NCBI RefSeq assembly: GCF_900188005.1 | Contig: NZ_FZNR01000001.1 | Location: 806,001 to 870,000, forward strand | Length of the DNA stretch: 64,000 nucleotides | Direction of reading: 5' to 3' | DNA from: Actinoplanes regularis | Lineage (GTDB): Bacteria > Actinomycetota > Actinomycetes > Mycobacteriales > Micromonosporaceae | Shown: positions 16,761 through 25,453 of the stretch, one piece after another | Position numbering within the stretch: the stretch's first letter is position 1 | How the letters are laid out: the number at the start of each line of letters is the position of its first letter | The notes under the pieces: generated by a model | Seen by the model: the letters and a program-made list of their open reading frames with translations, nothing else | Told to the model about the DNA's origin: nothing | Database searches by the model: none | Translations under genes and position numbers: made by a program

Positions 16761-17525
16761 TCAGTCTTTCGGCCCCCCGGCCACGTAGATGACCTGGCCG
16801 GAGACGAATCCGGCCCCCTCGCTCGCCAGGAACGAGACGGTGTTGGCCACGTCCTCCGGCCGGCCGGAGCGGCCCACCGGGATCTGGCTGACGGTCGCCT
16901 TCTCGAAGTCGGTGAAGTCCACGCCGACACGCGCCGCGGTGGCCCGGGTCATGTCGGTGACGATGAAGCCGGGCGCCACCGCGTTGGCGGTGATGCCGAA
17001 CTTGCCCAGCTCGATCGCCAGGGTCTTGGTGAACCCCTGGATACCCGCCTTGGCCGCGGCGTAGTTGGCCTGTCCGCGGTTGCCGAGCGCCGAGGTGCTG
17101 GAGAGGCTGACGATCCGGCCGTATCCGGCATCCACCATGTGCTTCTGCACCGCGCGGCTGAACAGGAACGCGCCGCGCAGGTGCACCGCCATCACGGTGT
17201 CCCAGTCGTCCTCGGTCATCTTGAAGAGCAGGTTGTCGCGGAGCACGCCGGCGTTGTTGACCAGCACGGTCGGCGGGCCGAGCTCGGCCACCACCCGCTC
17301 CACGGCGGCGGTCACCTGCGCCGGGTCGGAGACGTCGGCGCCGATCGCGACCGCGGTGCCACCGGCGTCGTGGATCTCGGTGACCGTGTTGGCGCAGGCG
17401 CCCTCGTCCAGGTCGACAACCGCGACGGCCAGGCCGTCCGCGGCGAGTTTGAGGGCGACGGCCTCACCGATGCCGCGGGCGGCTCCGGTGACGATGGCGA
17501 TCCTCGACGATGCGGACTGCGACAC
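16761..17525 (-). CDS. SDR family oxidoreductase (3-oxoacyl-ACP reductase FabG-like)
   Basis: Short-chain dehydrogenase of 254 aa. The cofactor motif is TGAARGIG and the structural motif is NNAG. The catalytic tetrad is visible: Ser in SLSSTSALG and the YAAAK motif. The Asp-containing strand end VVDLDEG argues for NAD(H), although FabG homologues usually prefer NADP(H). The C-terminal YVAGG is typical. GTG 17525 has GGAGG 6 nt upstream. It is 53 bp downstream of the GH13 gene and 33 bp upstream of the lipoprotein gene, so it may be in one transcript with them. The physiological substrate is uncertain. Confidence 0.9.
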   Translation of the reverse strand: MSQSASSRIAIVTGAARGIGEAVALKLAADGLAVAVVDLDEGACANTVTEIHDAGGTAVAIGADVSDPAQVTAAVERVVAELGPPTVLVNNAGVLRDNLLFKMTEDDWDTVMAVHLRGAFLFSRAVQKHMVDAGYGRIVSLSSTSALGNRGQANYAAAKAGIQGFTKTLAIELGKFGITANAVAPGFIVTDMTRATAARVGVDFTDFEKATVSQIPVGRSGRPEDVANTVSFLASEGAGFVSGQVIYVAGGPKD

Positions 17526-17578
17526 TGCGGCCTCCGGTTGTGATCTTCGCTGCTCTTGCCGGGTGACTCTAATCCGGC

Positions 17579-19225
17579 TCACGGCCTCCTGCGAAGGCGG
17601 ATCCACCGGTATCCGTGACCGGACACCGGAAGGTCGGCGAGTTCGCCGGGATCCGGGTACTCGGAGTCGGCGAGAACGTCGTTCGGTAGCTCCGCCTCGT
17701 CGCCGATGCCGCTCAGGTCGGCCGTCACCGCGTCCGGCCCGAGGTTGTGCAGGAAGAGCATGCTTCCGGTGCCGTTGTCGGCCCGGTGCACGAGCAGGCC
17801 ACGGGGCACGGGCAGGTCGACATGCGTGCACGCGCCGGTGCCGATCTCGGGCGCCTCGCGCAGCGTCCGGATCATCCGTTCGAACCAGGAGAGCAGCGAG
17901 GACGGGTCCTGCCGTTGCAGGGTCACGTTCACCTGTTCGTAGCCGAAGTCGCCGCTCTCGACCACCGGGCGGATCAGCAGCTCCGGGTCCGCTGTGGAGA
18001 AACCGGCGTTGGGCAGCGCCGACCACTGCATCGGGGTGCGGATCGAGTCCCGGCCCTTCAGCGCCAGGTCGTCGCCCATGCCGATCTCCTCGCCGTACCG
18101 CAGCACCGGCGTGCCGCGCAGGCTGAACTGCAACGCGTAGGCCAGCTCCAGCAGGCGCCGGTCGTTGCCCAGCATCGGCGCCAGCCGACGGCGGATGCCC
18201 CGGTCGTAGAGCTGCATCTCCGGCTCCGGGCCGAACCTGGCGAAGACGTCCGCGCGCTGTTCGGCGGTGAGCCGGGACAGATCGATCTCGTCGTGATTGC
18301 GCAGGAAGGTGGCCCACTGCCCACCCGGTGGCAGCTCCGGGGTGTCCCGCAGCCCGTCGATGATCGGCTCGGGATCCTCCCGGGCCAGCGCCAGCACCAG
18401 CTTCGCGTTGAGCATGAAATCGAAGAGCATGTGGATCCGGTTGCCGGAGCCGCCGCCGTCACCGAAGTAGCCGGCCAGCCGCGCGGGCTCCACATTGGCC
18501 TCGGCGAGCAGCACCGCGTCGCTCTTGCGCCACTGCAGGTGCTGGCGCAGCTCGGTGAGGAAGTCGAAGTTCTTGGGCGGGTCCGGATTGCCCGGGTCGG
18601 TCTCCTCGATGATGAACGGCACCGCGTCCACCCGGAAGCCGGCGACGCCGAGCTGTGTCCAGAACGCGCAGATCTTCTTGATCTCCGCGCGCACCTCCGG
18701 GTTCCTGATGTTGAGGTCCGGCTGGAACTCGTAGAACCGGTGGTAGTACCAGAGCTTCGCGGTCCGGTCGTAACTCCAGGTCTCCGCCTGTTCGCCGGGG
18801 AAGACCATCCCCTGGTGGCGGTCCGCCGGCGCGGTCTCGCTCCAGACATACCAGTCCCGGTACGGCGAATCCGGCGACGACCGCGCGGACCGGAACCACG
18901 AGTGCTGGTCGGAGGTGTGGTTCACCACCAGGTCGATGATCACCTTGATGCCCCGGTTACCGGCCTGGTGCAGCAACTCCGCGAAGTCTCCGAGGGTGCC
19001 GAACCGCGGGTCGACGTTGTAGAAGTCCGCGACGTCGTACCCGTCGTCACGGCCCGGCGAGGGGTGGATCGGGTTGAGCCAGAGGCAGGTCACACCGAGG
19101 CGGGCGAGGTAGTCGAGGCGGCCGATCAGGCCGGGGAGGTCCCCGCAGCCGTCGCCGTTCGAGTCGGCGAACGTGTCGATGTCGAGGCAGTAGACGACCG
19201 CTTGCTGATACCACCGGTCACTCAT
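17579..19225 (-). CDS. GH13 alpha-glucan enzyme (trehalose synthase / alpha-amylase-like)
   Basis: A 548-aa cytoplasmic glycoside hydrolase with the (beta/alpha)8 barrel motifs in order: DLVVNHTS, GFRVDAVP (nucleophile Asp), LLAEANV (acid/base Glu) and FLRNHDE (transition-state Asp). The opening WYQQAVVYCLDIDTFADSNGDGCGD and overall length are closest to maltose-trehalose isomerising enzymes of the TreS type. There is no fused maltokinase domain. There is no signal peptide, so it does not belong with the secreted chitinases. Alternative functions are alpha-amylase or oligo-glucosidase. Confidence 0.88.
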   Translation of the reverse strand: MSDRWYQQAVVYCLDIDTFADSNGDGCGDLPGLIGRLDYLARLGVTCLWLNPIHPSPGRDDGYDVADFYNVDPRFGTLGDFAELLHQAGNRGIKVIIDLVVNHTSDQHSWFRSARSSPDSPYRDWYVWSETAPADRHQGMVFPGEQAETWSYDRTAKLWYYHRFYEFQPDLNIRNPEVRAEIKKICAFWTQLGVAGFRVDAVPFIIEETDPGNPDPPKNFDFLTELRQHLQWRKSDAVLLAEANVEPARLAGYFGDGGGSGNRIHMLFDFMLNAKLVLALAREDPEPIIDGLRDTPELPPGGQWATFLRNHDEIDLSRLTAEQRADVFARFGPEPEMQLYDRGIRRRLAPMLGNDRRLLELAYALQFSLRGTPVLRYGEEIGMGDDLALKGRDSIRTPMQWSALPNAGFSTADPELLIRPVVESGDFGYEQVNVTLQRQDPSSLLSWFERMIRTLREAPEIGTGACTHVDLPVPRGLLVHRADNGTGSMLFLHNLGPDAVTADLSGIGDEAELPNDVLADSEYPDPGELADLPVSGHGYRWIRLRRRP

Positions 19226-19289
19226 GCCCCTGTAGTTGTCCGGCGCACCCGGCCGGGAAACCTCCGTCCCACCGGGTGCGCCGGGCCAG

Positions 19290-20279
19290 TCACCGGACGG
19301 TCGCCCGCTCGCGGCGGCGCACCACGGCCACGCCCACGGCGAACACCGCCGCCGTGACGGCCAGCATCAGCGCCGTCTTCAACACGGCCTGGTCGATGTA
19401 GCGGCTGGTGTCCAGGTAGTTCCGGTAGAAGCTCGCCCGGACCACGGCGGCCGCGGCGACCGGGGCCAGCAGCGCGATCGTCCGCCGGCGCAGCGGGGCC
19501 GGGGCGGGCCACAACGCGGCGAGGAGCAGGACGCCGATCATCAGGACGATCGGGCTGGGCAGCCCGAACGACTGGTCCCGGTCGAACCAGATCTCACTGG
19601 TCAGCCACCACGGCATGAAGTCGTTCAGCCGGCCGGTCAGCACGGCGGCACCCGCGGCGACGGCCGCCAGGGCGACGCCACGACGGCCCAGCGACTCACG
19701 TGCCGAGTGGGCCCGCACCGCGACGATCGCGCAGGTCACCGCGGTAAGGACAGCGGTCAGCTGCCAGGGCACCTCGAACGCGCCGCGCAGCCGGACCGAC
19801 CAGCCCACCTGGGCGGCGAGTTCGACCAGGCCGGCCACGGTCGCCATGATCGCGGTGGCGCGTGGGCGGCCGAGCAGCGCCAGGACCGCCGTCACCGACC
19901 AGGCGACCGAGCGGGCCGCCACGTCGAGCAGCAGCAGCCCGTCGACGCCGAGGGCCCGCATCGCGTCGCCCTCGCCCATCAACTGCAGGCCCTGGCCCAG
20001 CCGACGGGCGGCGATCGCGGCCAGCAGGACCGCGGTCAGCAGCGCGACGATCGCGGCGGCGTCGCGCCACCCCGTACGCCGCTGGGTCTCGAAAACCCGG
20101 CCGAAGCGGGCCGTGAGGCCCGAGCGCAGCAGGTCCATCGCGTCGGCCGGGGTCGGGAACCGGCGGCCCGGCGCCGAGCCGGCCATCAGAACCCCGAGCA
20201 TCTCCTCCTCGTAGACCGCCCGGTGCGCCGCCGGATAGACCCGCAGCAACCTGCGATAACGAAGCTCCAATGTGGTCAT
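19290..20279 (-). CDS. Multi-pass membrane protein controlled by adjacent PadR
   Basis: A 329-aa protein with a cytoplasmic N-terminus (LRYRRLLRVYPAAHRAVYEEEMLGVLM) followed by about eight hydrophobic helices. That N-terminal pattern is common in actinobacterial membrane proteins paired with PadR regulators. Permease or channel activity cannot be assigned. Its start overlaps the padR stop by 4 bp (ATGA), so the regulator and membrane protein are translationally coupled. Confidence 0.82.
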   Translation of the reverse strand: MTTLELRYRRLLRVYPAAHRAVYEEEMLGVLMAGSAPGRRFPTPADAMDLLRSGLTARFGRVFETQRRTGWRDAAAIVALLTAVLLAAIAARRLGQGLQLMGEGDAMRALGVDGLLLLDVAARSVAWSVTAVLALLGRPRATAIMATVAGLVELAAQVGWSVRLRGAFEVPWQLTAVLTAVTCAIVAVRAHSARESLGRRGVALAAVAAGAAVLTGRLNDFMPWWLTSEIWFDRDQSFGLPSPIVLMIGVLLLAALWPAPAPLRRRTIALLAPVAAAAVVRASFYRNYLDTSRYIDQAVLKTALMLAVTAAVFAVGVAVVRRRERATVR

Positions 20280-20623
20280 GCGGTGGCTCCCCCGAGGGTG
20301 GTACGACGAGTTCGCAGCCGGCTTTCAGCGATGGTGGCCTGCAGCCGCAGGCGGGCGGACTCCGCGGCCAGGCTCTGCTCGCCCGCCCCCGTCAGCCGGT
20401 AGTAGCGCCGCAGCCGGGACTGGACGACCTCCTCGCGGTCGACCTCGATCAGGCCGTCGACGCGCAGGCGGTCGAGGGCGGCGTAGAGCGTCCCGGCGCG
20501 CAGCCGGACCCGCCCGCTGGTCATCGTGGCCACGTCCTCGATCACGGCATAGCCGTGCCTCGGCTCCTCGGCCAGAGCGGTGAGCACCAGAAACGTGGGC
20601 TCCCGCATGGGAACGTCACTCAT
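20276..20623 (-). CDS. PadR family transcriptional regulator
   Basis: A 115-aa winged-helix repressor. The PadR N-terminal domain is clear: FLVLTALAEEPRHGYAVIEDV, then LRAGTLYAALDRLRVDGLIEVD and RRYYRLTGAGEQSL. The short length places it in the subfamily-2 type with a short C-terminal dimerisation helix. It is first in a bicistron with a membrane protein and sits next to an AT-rich palindrome that is probably its own operator. PadR proteins commonly respond to toxic small molecules; the ligand here is unknown. Confidence 0.92.
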   Translation of the reverse strand: MSDVPMREPTFLVLTALAEEPRHGYAVIEDVATMTSGRVRLRAGTLYAALDRLRVDGLIEVDREEVVQSRLRRYYRLTGAGEQSLAAESARLRLQATIAESRLRTRRTTLGGATA

Positions 20624-20632
20624 GCTCGAAGC

Positions 20633-20653
20633 ATATACTGTTCATCGGTATAT
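20633..20653. promoter_or_regulatory. Probable PadR operator
   Basis: The inverted repeat ATATAC (20633-20638) and GTATAT (20648-20653), with a 9-nt spacer, lies 10 bp upstream of padR and about 40 bp upstream of the divergent DedA gene. The AT-rich palindrome stands out in this GC-rich context and has the form of known PadR sites, suggesting autorepression. Confidence 0.6.
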
Positions 20654-20695
20654 ACGGAAGTGGTTGTCCCGCGGGATGCCGGGTACGAGAGATGG

Positions 20696-21352
20696 ATGGC
20701 GGAACTGAGTGGACTGGCCGGCTGGGTGGCCTCGGTCGTCGACACGCTCGGCGAGGCCGGCGTCGGCCTGCTCGTGGCGTTGGAGAACCTGGTGCCGCCG
20801 ATCCCCAGCGAGATCGTGCTCTCCATGGCCGGCTATCTGGCCGGGGAGGGGCGGGTGAACCTGGCGCTGGTGTGGGTGGCCGCCACACTCGGGTCACTGA
20901 TCGGGGCGCTGCTGCTCTACTGGCTCGGGCGCGGCCTCGGCGAGGAGCGGCTGCGCCGCTGGCTGGACCGGATCCCGCTGGTCGACCTGGAGGACCTGGA
21001 CCGGGCGGACCGGTGGTTCGAGCGCCACGAGAAGGCTGCGGTGCTGTTCGGGCGGTGCACTCCGGTCGTCCGCAGCCTGGTCTCGATCCCGGCCGGCGCC
21101 GACCGCATGCCGCTCGGGCAGTTCACGCTCTTCACCACGATCGGCAGCGGGATGTGGAACGCGCTCTTCATCGGCGCCGGCTATGCGCTCGGCTCCCGCT
21201 GGCAGGACGTCGCGCGATACAGCCACTGGTTCGACTACGCGATCTGGTCGTTCTTCGCGGTCACGATCGGCTGGTGGGTGACGAAAAAGGTACGCGGCCG
21301 CTCGAAGAACGAGCGACCGCGTACCGGCGATCAGGTCAGAAGCCGGCGCTGA
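20696..21352 (+). CDS. DedA family membrane protein
   Basis: A 218-aa polytopic membrane protein of the DedA/SNARE-associated family, associated with lipid carrier recycling and proton-dependent transport. It has the family hallmarks ENLVPPIPSEIVL, GSLIGALLLYWLGRGLG and FGRCTPVVRSLVSIPAGADRM, with the conserved acidic and Arg residues. The start is set at ATG 20696; an in-frame GTG at 20660 would add 12 residues. Its 3' end overlaps the convergent chitinase gene by 17 bp. Confidence 0.93.
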   Translation: MAELSGLAGWVASVVDTLGEAGVGLLVALENLVPPIPSEIVLSMAGYLAGEGRVNLALVWVAATLGSLIGALLLYWLGRGLGEERLRRWLDRIPLVDLEDLDRADRWFERHEKAAVLFGRCTPVVRSLVSIPAGADRMPLGQFTLFTTIGSGMWNALFIGAGYALGSRWQDVARYSHWFDYAIWSFFAVTIGWWVTKKVRGRSKNERPRTGDQVRSRR

Positions 21353-22517
21353 CCCTGGTGAACGCCCAGTTGTCCTGCGCGATGCCGGAGCAGTCGGAGA
21401 CCACGCCGCCACCGGCGCAGCCGCGGTCCCGGTTGACCGCCCAGAACGTGAACCGGGAAAGGCCCTTGTTCTTGGCGTAGTCGCGGATCCGGGTCCAGGT
21501 GTCGACCGAGGTGACCTCCTGCTGGTCGGAGAGGCCGTTCATGCCGGAGATGCCCATGTGCGAGTACGCCTGCGCGTCGGTGTAGCCGAACGTCGACTTC
21601 AACGTGTTCTTCAGGCCCTCGGTGGCGTTGACCGTGGCGGTGTACATGTCCGAGCCGCCACCGAAGTCGAACGGCATCTGGGTGAAGATGTCGATGTTCG
21701 AGCCCAGCGCCTTGGCCTGCTGGATCAGCCGGGTGCCGTAGTAGCTCGGGCCGCTCGGCGTGGTGCCGAACGTGACGATGGTCTTCACCGACGGGTTGTT
21801 CGTCTTGATGATCTTCAGAGCGGTCAGGATCCGGTCCTGCACCGTGGTGTTCTCGAACTCGTCGGTGTTCTCGATGTCGATGTCGATCGCCTTCAGGCCG
21901 AAGGCGTTGATCACCTTCTGGTACGCCCCGGCGAGCGCCTCCGGCGTCGAGCAGTTCGGGCCGAGCTTGTTGCCCTGCCAGCCGCTGATCGACGGGATCA
22001 CGTCCGCGCCGGCAGCCCTGATCTGGTTGATGTAGTTCGCGTGCACGCCGCCGGTCAGGCCGGACTCACCGTCCCACGCCGGGTTGCAGCCGCCGCTGGC
22101 CAGCACGAACGCCATGGTGAAGGACTTGATGCCGGTGGCGCTGACGACCGTGGACGGCGCCGGCGGGTTGCCCCAGCCCGGGTAGACGTACGGCGCCGAG
22201 GCCATCTTGGTGCCGGTGGTGGGCGGCGGGGTGGTCGGGTCGGTGGGTGGCGGCGTGGTGCCACCGCAGGTGCCGTTGTCGATCCAGACGTCCCACTGGC
22301 CACTGTGGGTAGCCGGCGACTCGTTCTGGGTCCACCACTTCGCGGTGTAGTTGTGCCCGTTCTGCGAGGCGCTGTTGTCCTTCACGTACACCGCGGTGGA
22401 GCTCCAGGCGGCGGCGCACGCGGCCGCGGCGTTGGACGCGGTCATCGGCAGGACGGCGGTGATCGCGCCCACGCTGGCCACCGAGGCCACGAGGGCGATC
22501 TTTCTGCTGAGTTTCAC
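21336..22517 (-). CDS. Secreted chitinase: CBM5/12 plus GH18
   Basis: A 393-aa secreted enzyme. A Sec signal (ALVASVASVGAITAVLPMTASNAAA) is followed by a CBM5/12 chitin-binding module with the aromatic core YTAKWWTQNESP and two Cys, then a Pro/Thr linker. The GH18 domain carries the catalytic core IDIDIE (acid Glu) preceded by IPSISGWQG. It ends DRGCAGGGVVSDCSGIAQDNW, with a likely disulfide. GTG 22517 has GGAGAG upstream. The CBM is nearly identical in DNA sequence to that of the next chitinase. It acts on chitin outside the cell. Confidence 0.93.
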   Translation of the reverse strand: MKLSRKIALVASVASVGAITAVLPMTASNAAAACAAAWSSTAVYVKDNSASQNGHNYTAKWWTQNESPATHSGQWDVWIDNGTCGGTTPPPTDPTTPPPTTGTKMASAPYVYPGWGNPPAPSTVVSATGIKSFTMAFVLASGGCNPAWDGESGLTGGVHANYINQIRAAGADVIPSISGWQGNKLGPNCSTPEALAGAYQKVINAFGLKAIDIDIENTDEFENTTVQDRILTALKIIKTNNPSVKTIVTFGTTPSGPSYYGTRLIQQAKALGSNIDIFTQMPFDFGGGSDMYTATVNATEGLKNTLKSTFGYTDAQAYSHMGISGMNGLSDQQEVTSVDTWTRIRDYAKNKGLSRFTFWAVNRDRGCAGGGVVSDCSGIAQDNWAFTRVSAGF

Positions 22518-22529
22518 GGGGAACTCTCC

Positions 22530-22601
22530 ATGGGTCGGCGGGAGGGGATCAGGAATGGGTCGGCGGGAGGGGATCAGGGATGGGTGGGGGTGGATCAGGG
22601 G
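22530..22601. repeat. Tandem 25-bp repeats between the chitinase genes
   Basis: Two near-perfect copies (22530-22554, 22555-22579) of a unit beginning ATGGGTCGGCGGGAGGGGATC are followed by a degenerate third copy that contains the stop codon of the upstream chitinase (22595-22597). They occupy the whole intergenic space. Confidence 0.85.
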
Positions 22602-23869
22602 AGGGTGGCGAGGTGCGGGTCGATGGTGTTGGCCCAGTTGTTGCCGTTGGTGACGTCCCAGTTGATGGACCACGTCATCGCTCCGCGGATGCCCGGGTAG
22701 GTGGCCGGCGGCTTGAAGGTGCCGCAGTTGGTGCCACGGGCCAGGCAGTCCAGGGCGGCGTTGACCACCGACGGGGCGACGTAACCGCCGCCGGCGGCGC
22801 TGGTGCTGGCCGGCAGGCCGAGAGCGACCTGGTCGGGCCGCAGGCCGTTCTGGGTCTGAATGCAGGCGAGCGCGGTCAGGAAGTTCTCACTGCCCTGGCT
22901 GTACGCGTTCATCTGGTCGCAGCCCAGCATCGCGCCGGAGTTGTAGTACTGGGTGTGGACGACCGTGAGGATGTCCTTGATCGCCAGCGCCAGCGCGAAG
23001 TACGACGAGCCGGTGCTCTGCATGTCGATCGTCTGCGGCGCCATCGTGATGATCAGGTTCGCGCCGGCCTTGCTCCGCAGCGAGCGCAGCGCACTCGCCA
23101 TGTAGGTCGGGTTGAGCCCGTTCTCCAGGTCGATGTCGACGCCGTCGAAGCCGTACGTCTGGATCAGCGAGTAGACCGAGTTCGCGAACGCGGTGGCCGC
23201 GGCGTCACTGGAGACGCTGACCGAGCCCTTCTCACCGCCGACCGAGATGATCACCTTCTTGCCGCGCGAGTGCATCGTGGCGATGTCCGCCTTGAACTGC
23301 GCGTCGGTGTAGCCGCCGACGGCGCTCGACAGGCCGGGGTCGAGGGTGAAGGAGACCGCGCCCGGGGTCGAGGTGGCGTCCGCGAAGGAGACCGCGATCA
23401 GGTCGTACGTGCTGGGCACGGCGGCCAGCTTGAGCGGGGTCGCGCCGTTGACGAAGTTCTGCCAGTACCCGGTGAGGAAGTGGGCGGGCAGGGAACCGGT
23501 ACCGGTCGGCTGGGTGGTCGGGGATGTGGTGGGCGAGCTCGTCGGGGAACTGGTCGGCGACGAGGTCGGCGAGGAGGTGGGTGACGACGTCGGGGACGAG
23601 GTCGGCGTCGTGCCGCCGCAGGTGCCGTTGTCGATCCAGACGTCCCACTGGCCACTGTGGGTGGCCGGAGACTCGTTCTGGGTCCACCACTTCGCGGTGT
23701 AGTTGTGCCCGTTCTGCGAGGCACTGTTGTCCTTCACGTACACCGCGGTCGAGCTCCACGCCGAGGCGCAGGCGGCGGCCGCGGAGGCGTCGCCCGCGAA
23801 CCAGGTCGCCGTACCGGCCGCGGCCACCGCCGTGACCGTCGCGAGGAGTACCGATCGGGAGCGCTTCAT
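22595..23869 (-). CDS. Secreted chitinase: CBM5/12 plus GH18
   Basis: A 424-aa secreted chitinase. The signal peptide has a basic MKRSRS start and ends near GDASA. A CBM5/12 module follows (two Cys, YTAKWWTQNESP), then a linker of six near-perfect SSPT repeats, then a GH18 catalytic domain. The GH18 motifs are complete: VIISVGGEKG and DGVDIDLE, with Glu as the proton donor. The architecture matches actinobacterial bacterial-type GH18 chitinases with substrate-assisted catalysis. It probably shares a transcript with the downstream chitinase gene, 77 bp away. A 12-bp palindrome lies upstream. Confidence 0.95.
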   Translation of the reverse strand: MKRSRSVLLATVTAVAAAGTATWFAGDASAAAACASAWSSTAVYVKDNSASQNGHNYTAKWWTQNESPATHSGQWDVWIDNGTCGGTTPTSSPTSSPTSSPTSSPTSSPTSSPTTSPTTQPTGTGSLPAHFLTGYWQNFVNGATPLKLAAVPSTYDLIAVSFADATSTPGAVSFTLDPGLSSAVGGYTDAQFKADIATMHSRGKKVIISVGGEKGSVSVSSDAAATAFANSVYSLIQTYGFDGVDIDLENGLNPTYMASALRSLRSKAGANLIITMAPQTIDMQSTGSSYFALALAIKDILTVVHTQYYNSGAMLGCDQMNAYSQGSENFLTALACIQTQNGLRPDQVALGLPASTSAAGGGYVAPSVVNAALDCLARGTNCGTFKPPATYPGIRGAMTWSINWDVTNGNNWANTIDPHLATLP

Positions 23870-23914
23870 AGCTGTCCTTCCATGCGCCTCCGTTGAGATA
23901 CGTCAATCTTTAGG

Positions 23915-23926
23915 ACTGTTAACAGT
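23915..23926. promoter_or_regulatory. Palindrome upstream of chitinase gene
   Basis: ACTGTTAACAGT is a perfect 12-bp palindrome 46 bp upstream of the chitinase start, in an unusually AT-rich stretch (about 23905-23970). It is a candidate operator or promoter element. It does not match the DasR consensus that I would expect for chitin control. Confidence 0.45.
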
Positions 23927-23986
23927 AAATGTAAAGGGGGTGAGAACCTTAAACATCTTTAAAACTCGATGCGTGATCACGACATG

Positions 23987-24028
23987 ACGATGGGCCGCAG
24001 CCGCAGGTCAGCGACTACGACCCATCGT
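23987..24028 (-). terminator. Hairpin after the glucanase gene
   Basis: Arms ACGATGGG (23987-23994) and CCCATCGT (24021-24028) enclose a 26-nt, partly pairing loop just downstream of the glucanase stop on the minus strand. No U-run follows. Confidence 0.5.
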
Positions 24029-24047
24029 TATCGGTCGATAAAAATAT

Positions 24048-25430
24048 TTACCGGAACTGGATCCAGTTCACGTTGACGAAGTCCGCGGGCTGGCCGCTGG
24101 TGAAGGTCAGGTAGACCGTGTGCGTTCCGGTCACGCTCGACACGTTGCCCGGGATCGAGGTCCAGGTCTGCCAGCCACCGGTGCTGCCCAGCGCGAAGCT
24201 GCCGATCGGAGTGTTGCTGCGGCTGTCCAACCGCACCTCGACCAGGCCACTCACCCCGCTCGCCGCGCCGGACGCGACCCGGGCCACGAAGTCCTTCACC
24301 CCACCGGTCCCGAAGTTCACGTTGTTGAACTGCAGCCAGTCGCCGTTCGCGATGTACGCGACGTCCTGCCCACCCTCGGAACACGTCTCCACCTGCACCC
24401 CGGCGGAGGAGTTGTACGACTCCGCCTGGATCTGCGCGTACGCGTCCCGAGTGGTCCCCGAGGTCGGCGAAGTGGTCGGCGAGGTGGTCGGCGTGCCGCC
24501 GCCGGACGACTGCCACACCGCCACGTAGTCGACCAGCATCGGCACGCCGGACTGGGTGGCCGAGGTCGGCCCGCCACCGAACGCGGCCGGGAAGCCACCG
24601 CCGATCGCCACGTTGAGGATCACGAACATCCCGTGGTGGGTGGCGTTGTTCCAGGTGGTCGCGTCGACCTGGGACGAGTTCAGGGTGAAGTAGTTGTTGC
24701 CGTCGAGGTACCAGCGCAGCTGCTCCGGGGAGGTGCTGCGGTCGTACTCGATCGCGTACGTGTGGAAGGCGGTCTGGCAGCCGGAACAGGCCCGCTCACC
24801 GCTGGTGAGACCGGTCGTCTCGTTGCACACCCCGCCCGGGTTGGTCCCGCAGTGCAGCGCCGCGAAGACCGAGGACCGGCCGTTGATGTCCTCCATGATG
24901 TCCCACTCGCCGATGCTCGGCCAGTTCGTCGCGCCGACCGGCCGGGCCGCGTCGCCGAGGGCCCAGAACGCCGGCCAGTACCCGGCCGCCGCGGCGCCAC
25001 TCACGTTCGGCTGCTGCAGACGCGCCTCGATCCGCACCTTGCCGCCGGTGGGCGCGGCGAAGTCGGTGCGCTGCGTCTCCACCCGGCCCGAGGTCCAGCG
25101 GCCGGCCGAGTCACGGATCGGCTTGATCACCAGGTTGCCGGCACCGTCCTGGTAGACGTTCGCGGTCGAGTCGGTCATCGTCTCGATCTCGCCGGTGCCC
25201 CAGTTCGCGGCACCACCGGGATAGCCGGTGCCGATGTCGTAGAGCCAGTTCGACCGGTTCAGCCCGGTGCCGGCGGCACCGGTGAAGTCGTCGCCGAACA
25301 CCAGCGACATACCGGACGGCGGGGCCGGGACAGCCGCTTCGGCCTGGTTCACGAACACCACGGACGCGGCGACGGCCACGACGGCCGTGGCTACCGCGAG
25401 AAATCTTCGAGGAGGTGCCATGGGGGACAT
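24048..25430 (-). CDS. Secreted GH16 endo-beta-glucanase with CBM6
   Basis: A 460-aa secreted enzyme. The signal peptide (FLAVATAVVAVAASVVFVNQAEA) is followed by a GH16 domain at about residues 40-285. Its active site is GEWDIMED, the E-x-D-x-x-E signature with nucleophile and acid/base Glu, as in laminarinase-type beta-1,3-glucanases. A Thr/Ser/Pro linker leads to a C-terminal CBM6-like beta-sandwich (YAQIQAESYNSS to NWIQFR). ATG 25430 has AAAGG 5 nt upstream, and the upstream palindrome excludes the longer frame. A perfect LacI-type operator lies 24 bp before the start. Confidence 0.92.
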   Translation of the reverse strand: MSPMAPPRRFLAVATAVVAVAASVVFVNQAEAAVPAPPSGMSLVFGDDFTGAAGTGLNRSNWLYDIGTGYPGGAANWGTGEIETMTDSTANVYQDGAGNLVIKPIRDSAGRWTSGRVETQRTDFAAPTGGKVRIEARLQQPNVSGAAAAGYWPAFWALGDAARPVGATNWPSIGEWDIMEDINGRSSVFAALHCGTNPGGVCNETTGLTSGERACSGCQTAFHTYAIEYDRSTSPEQLRWYLDGNNYFTLNSSQVDATTWNNATHHGMFVILNVAIGGGFPAAFGGGPTSATQSGVPMLVDYVAVWQSSGGGTPTTSPTTSPTSGTTRDAYAQIQAESYNSSAGVQVETCSEGGQDVAYIANGDWLQFNNVNFGTGGVKDFVARVASGAASGVSGLVEVRLDSRSNTPIGSFALGSTGGWQTWTSIPGNVSSVTGTHTVYLTFTSGQPADFVNVNWIQFR

Positions 25431-25453
25431 GCCTTTCGAGGGGGAATTCAGTC

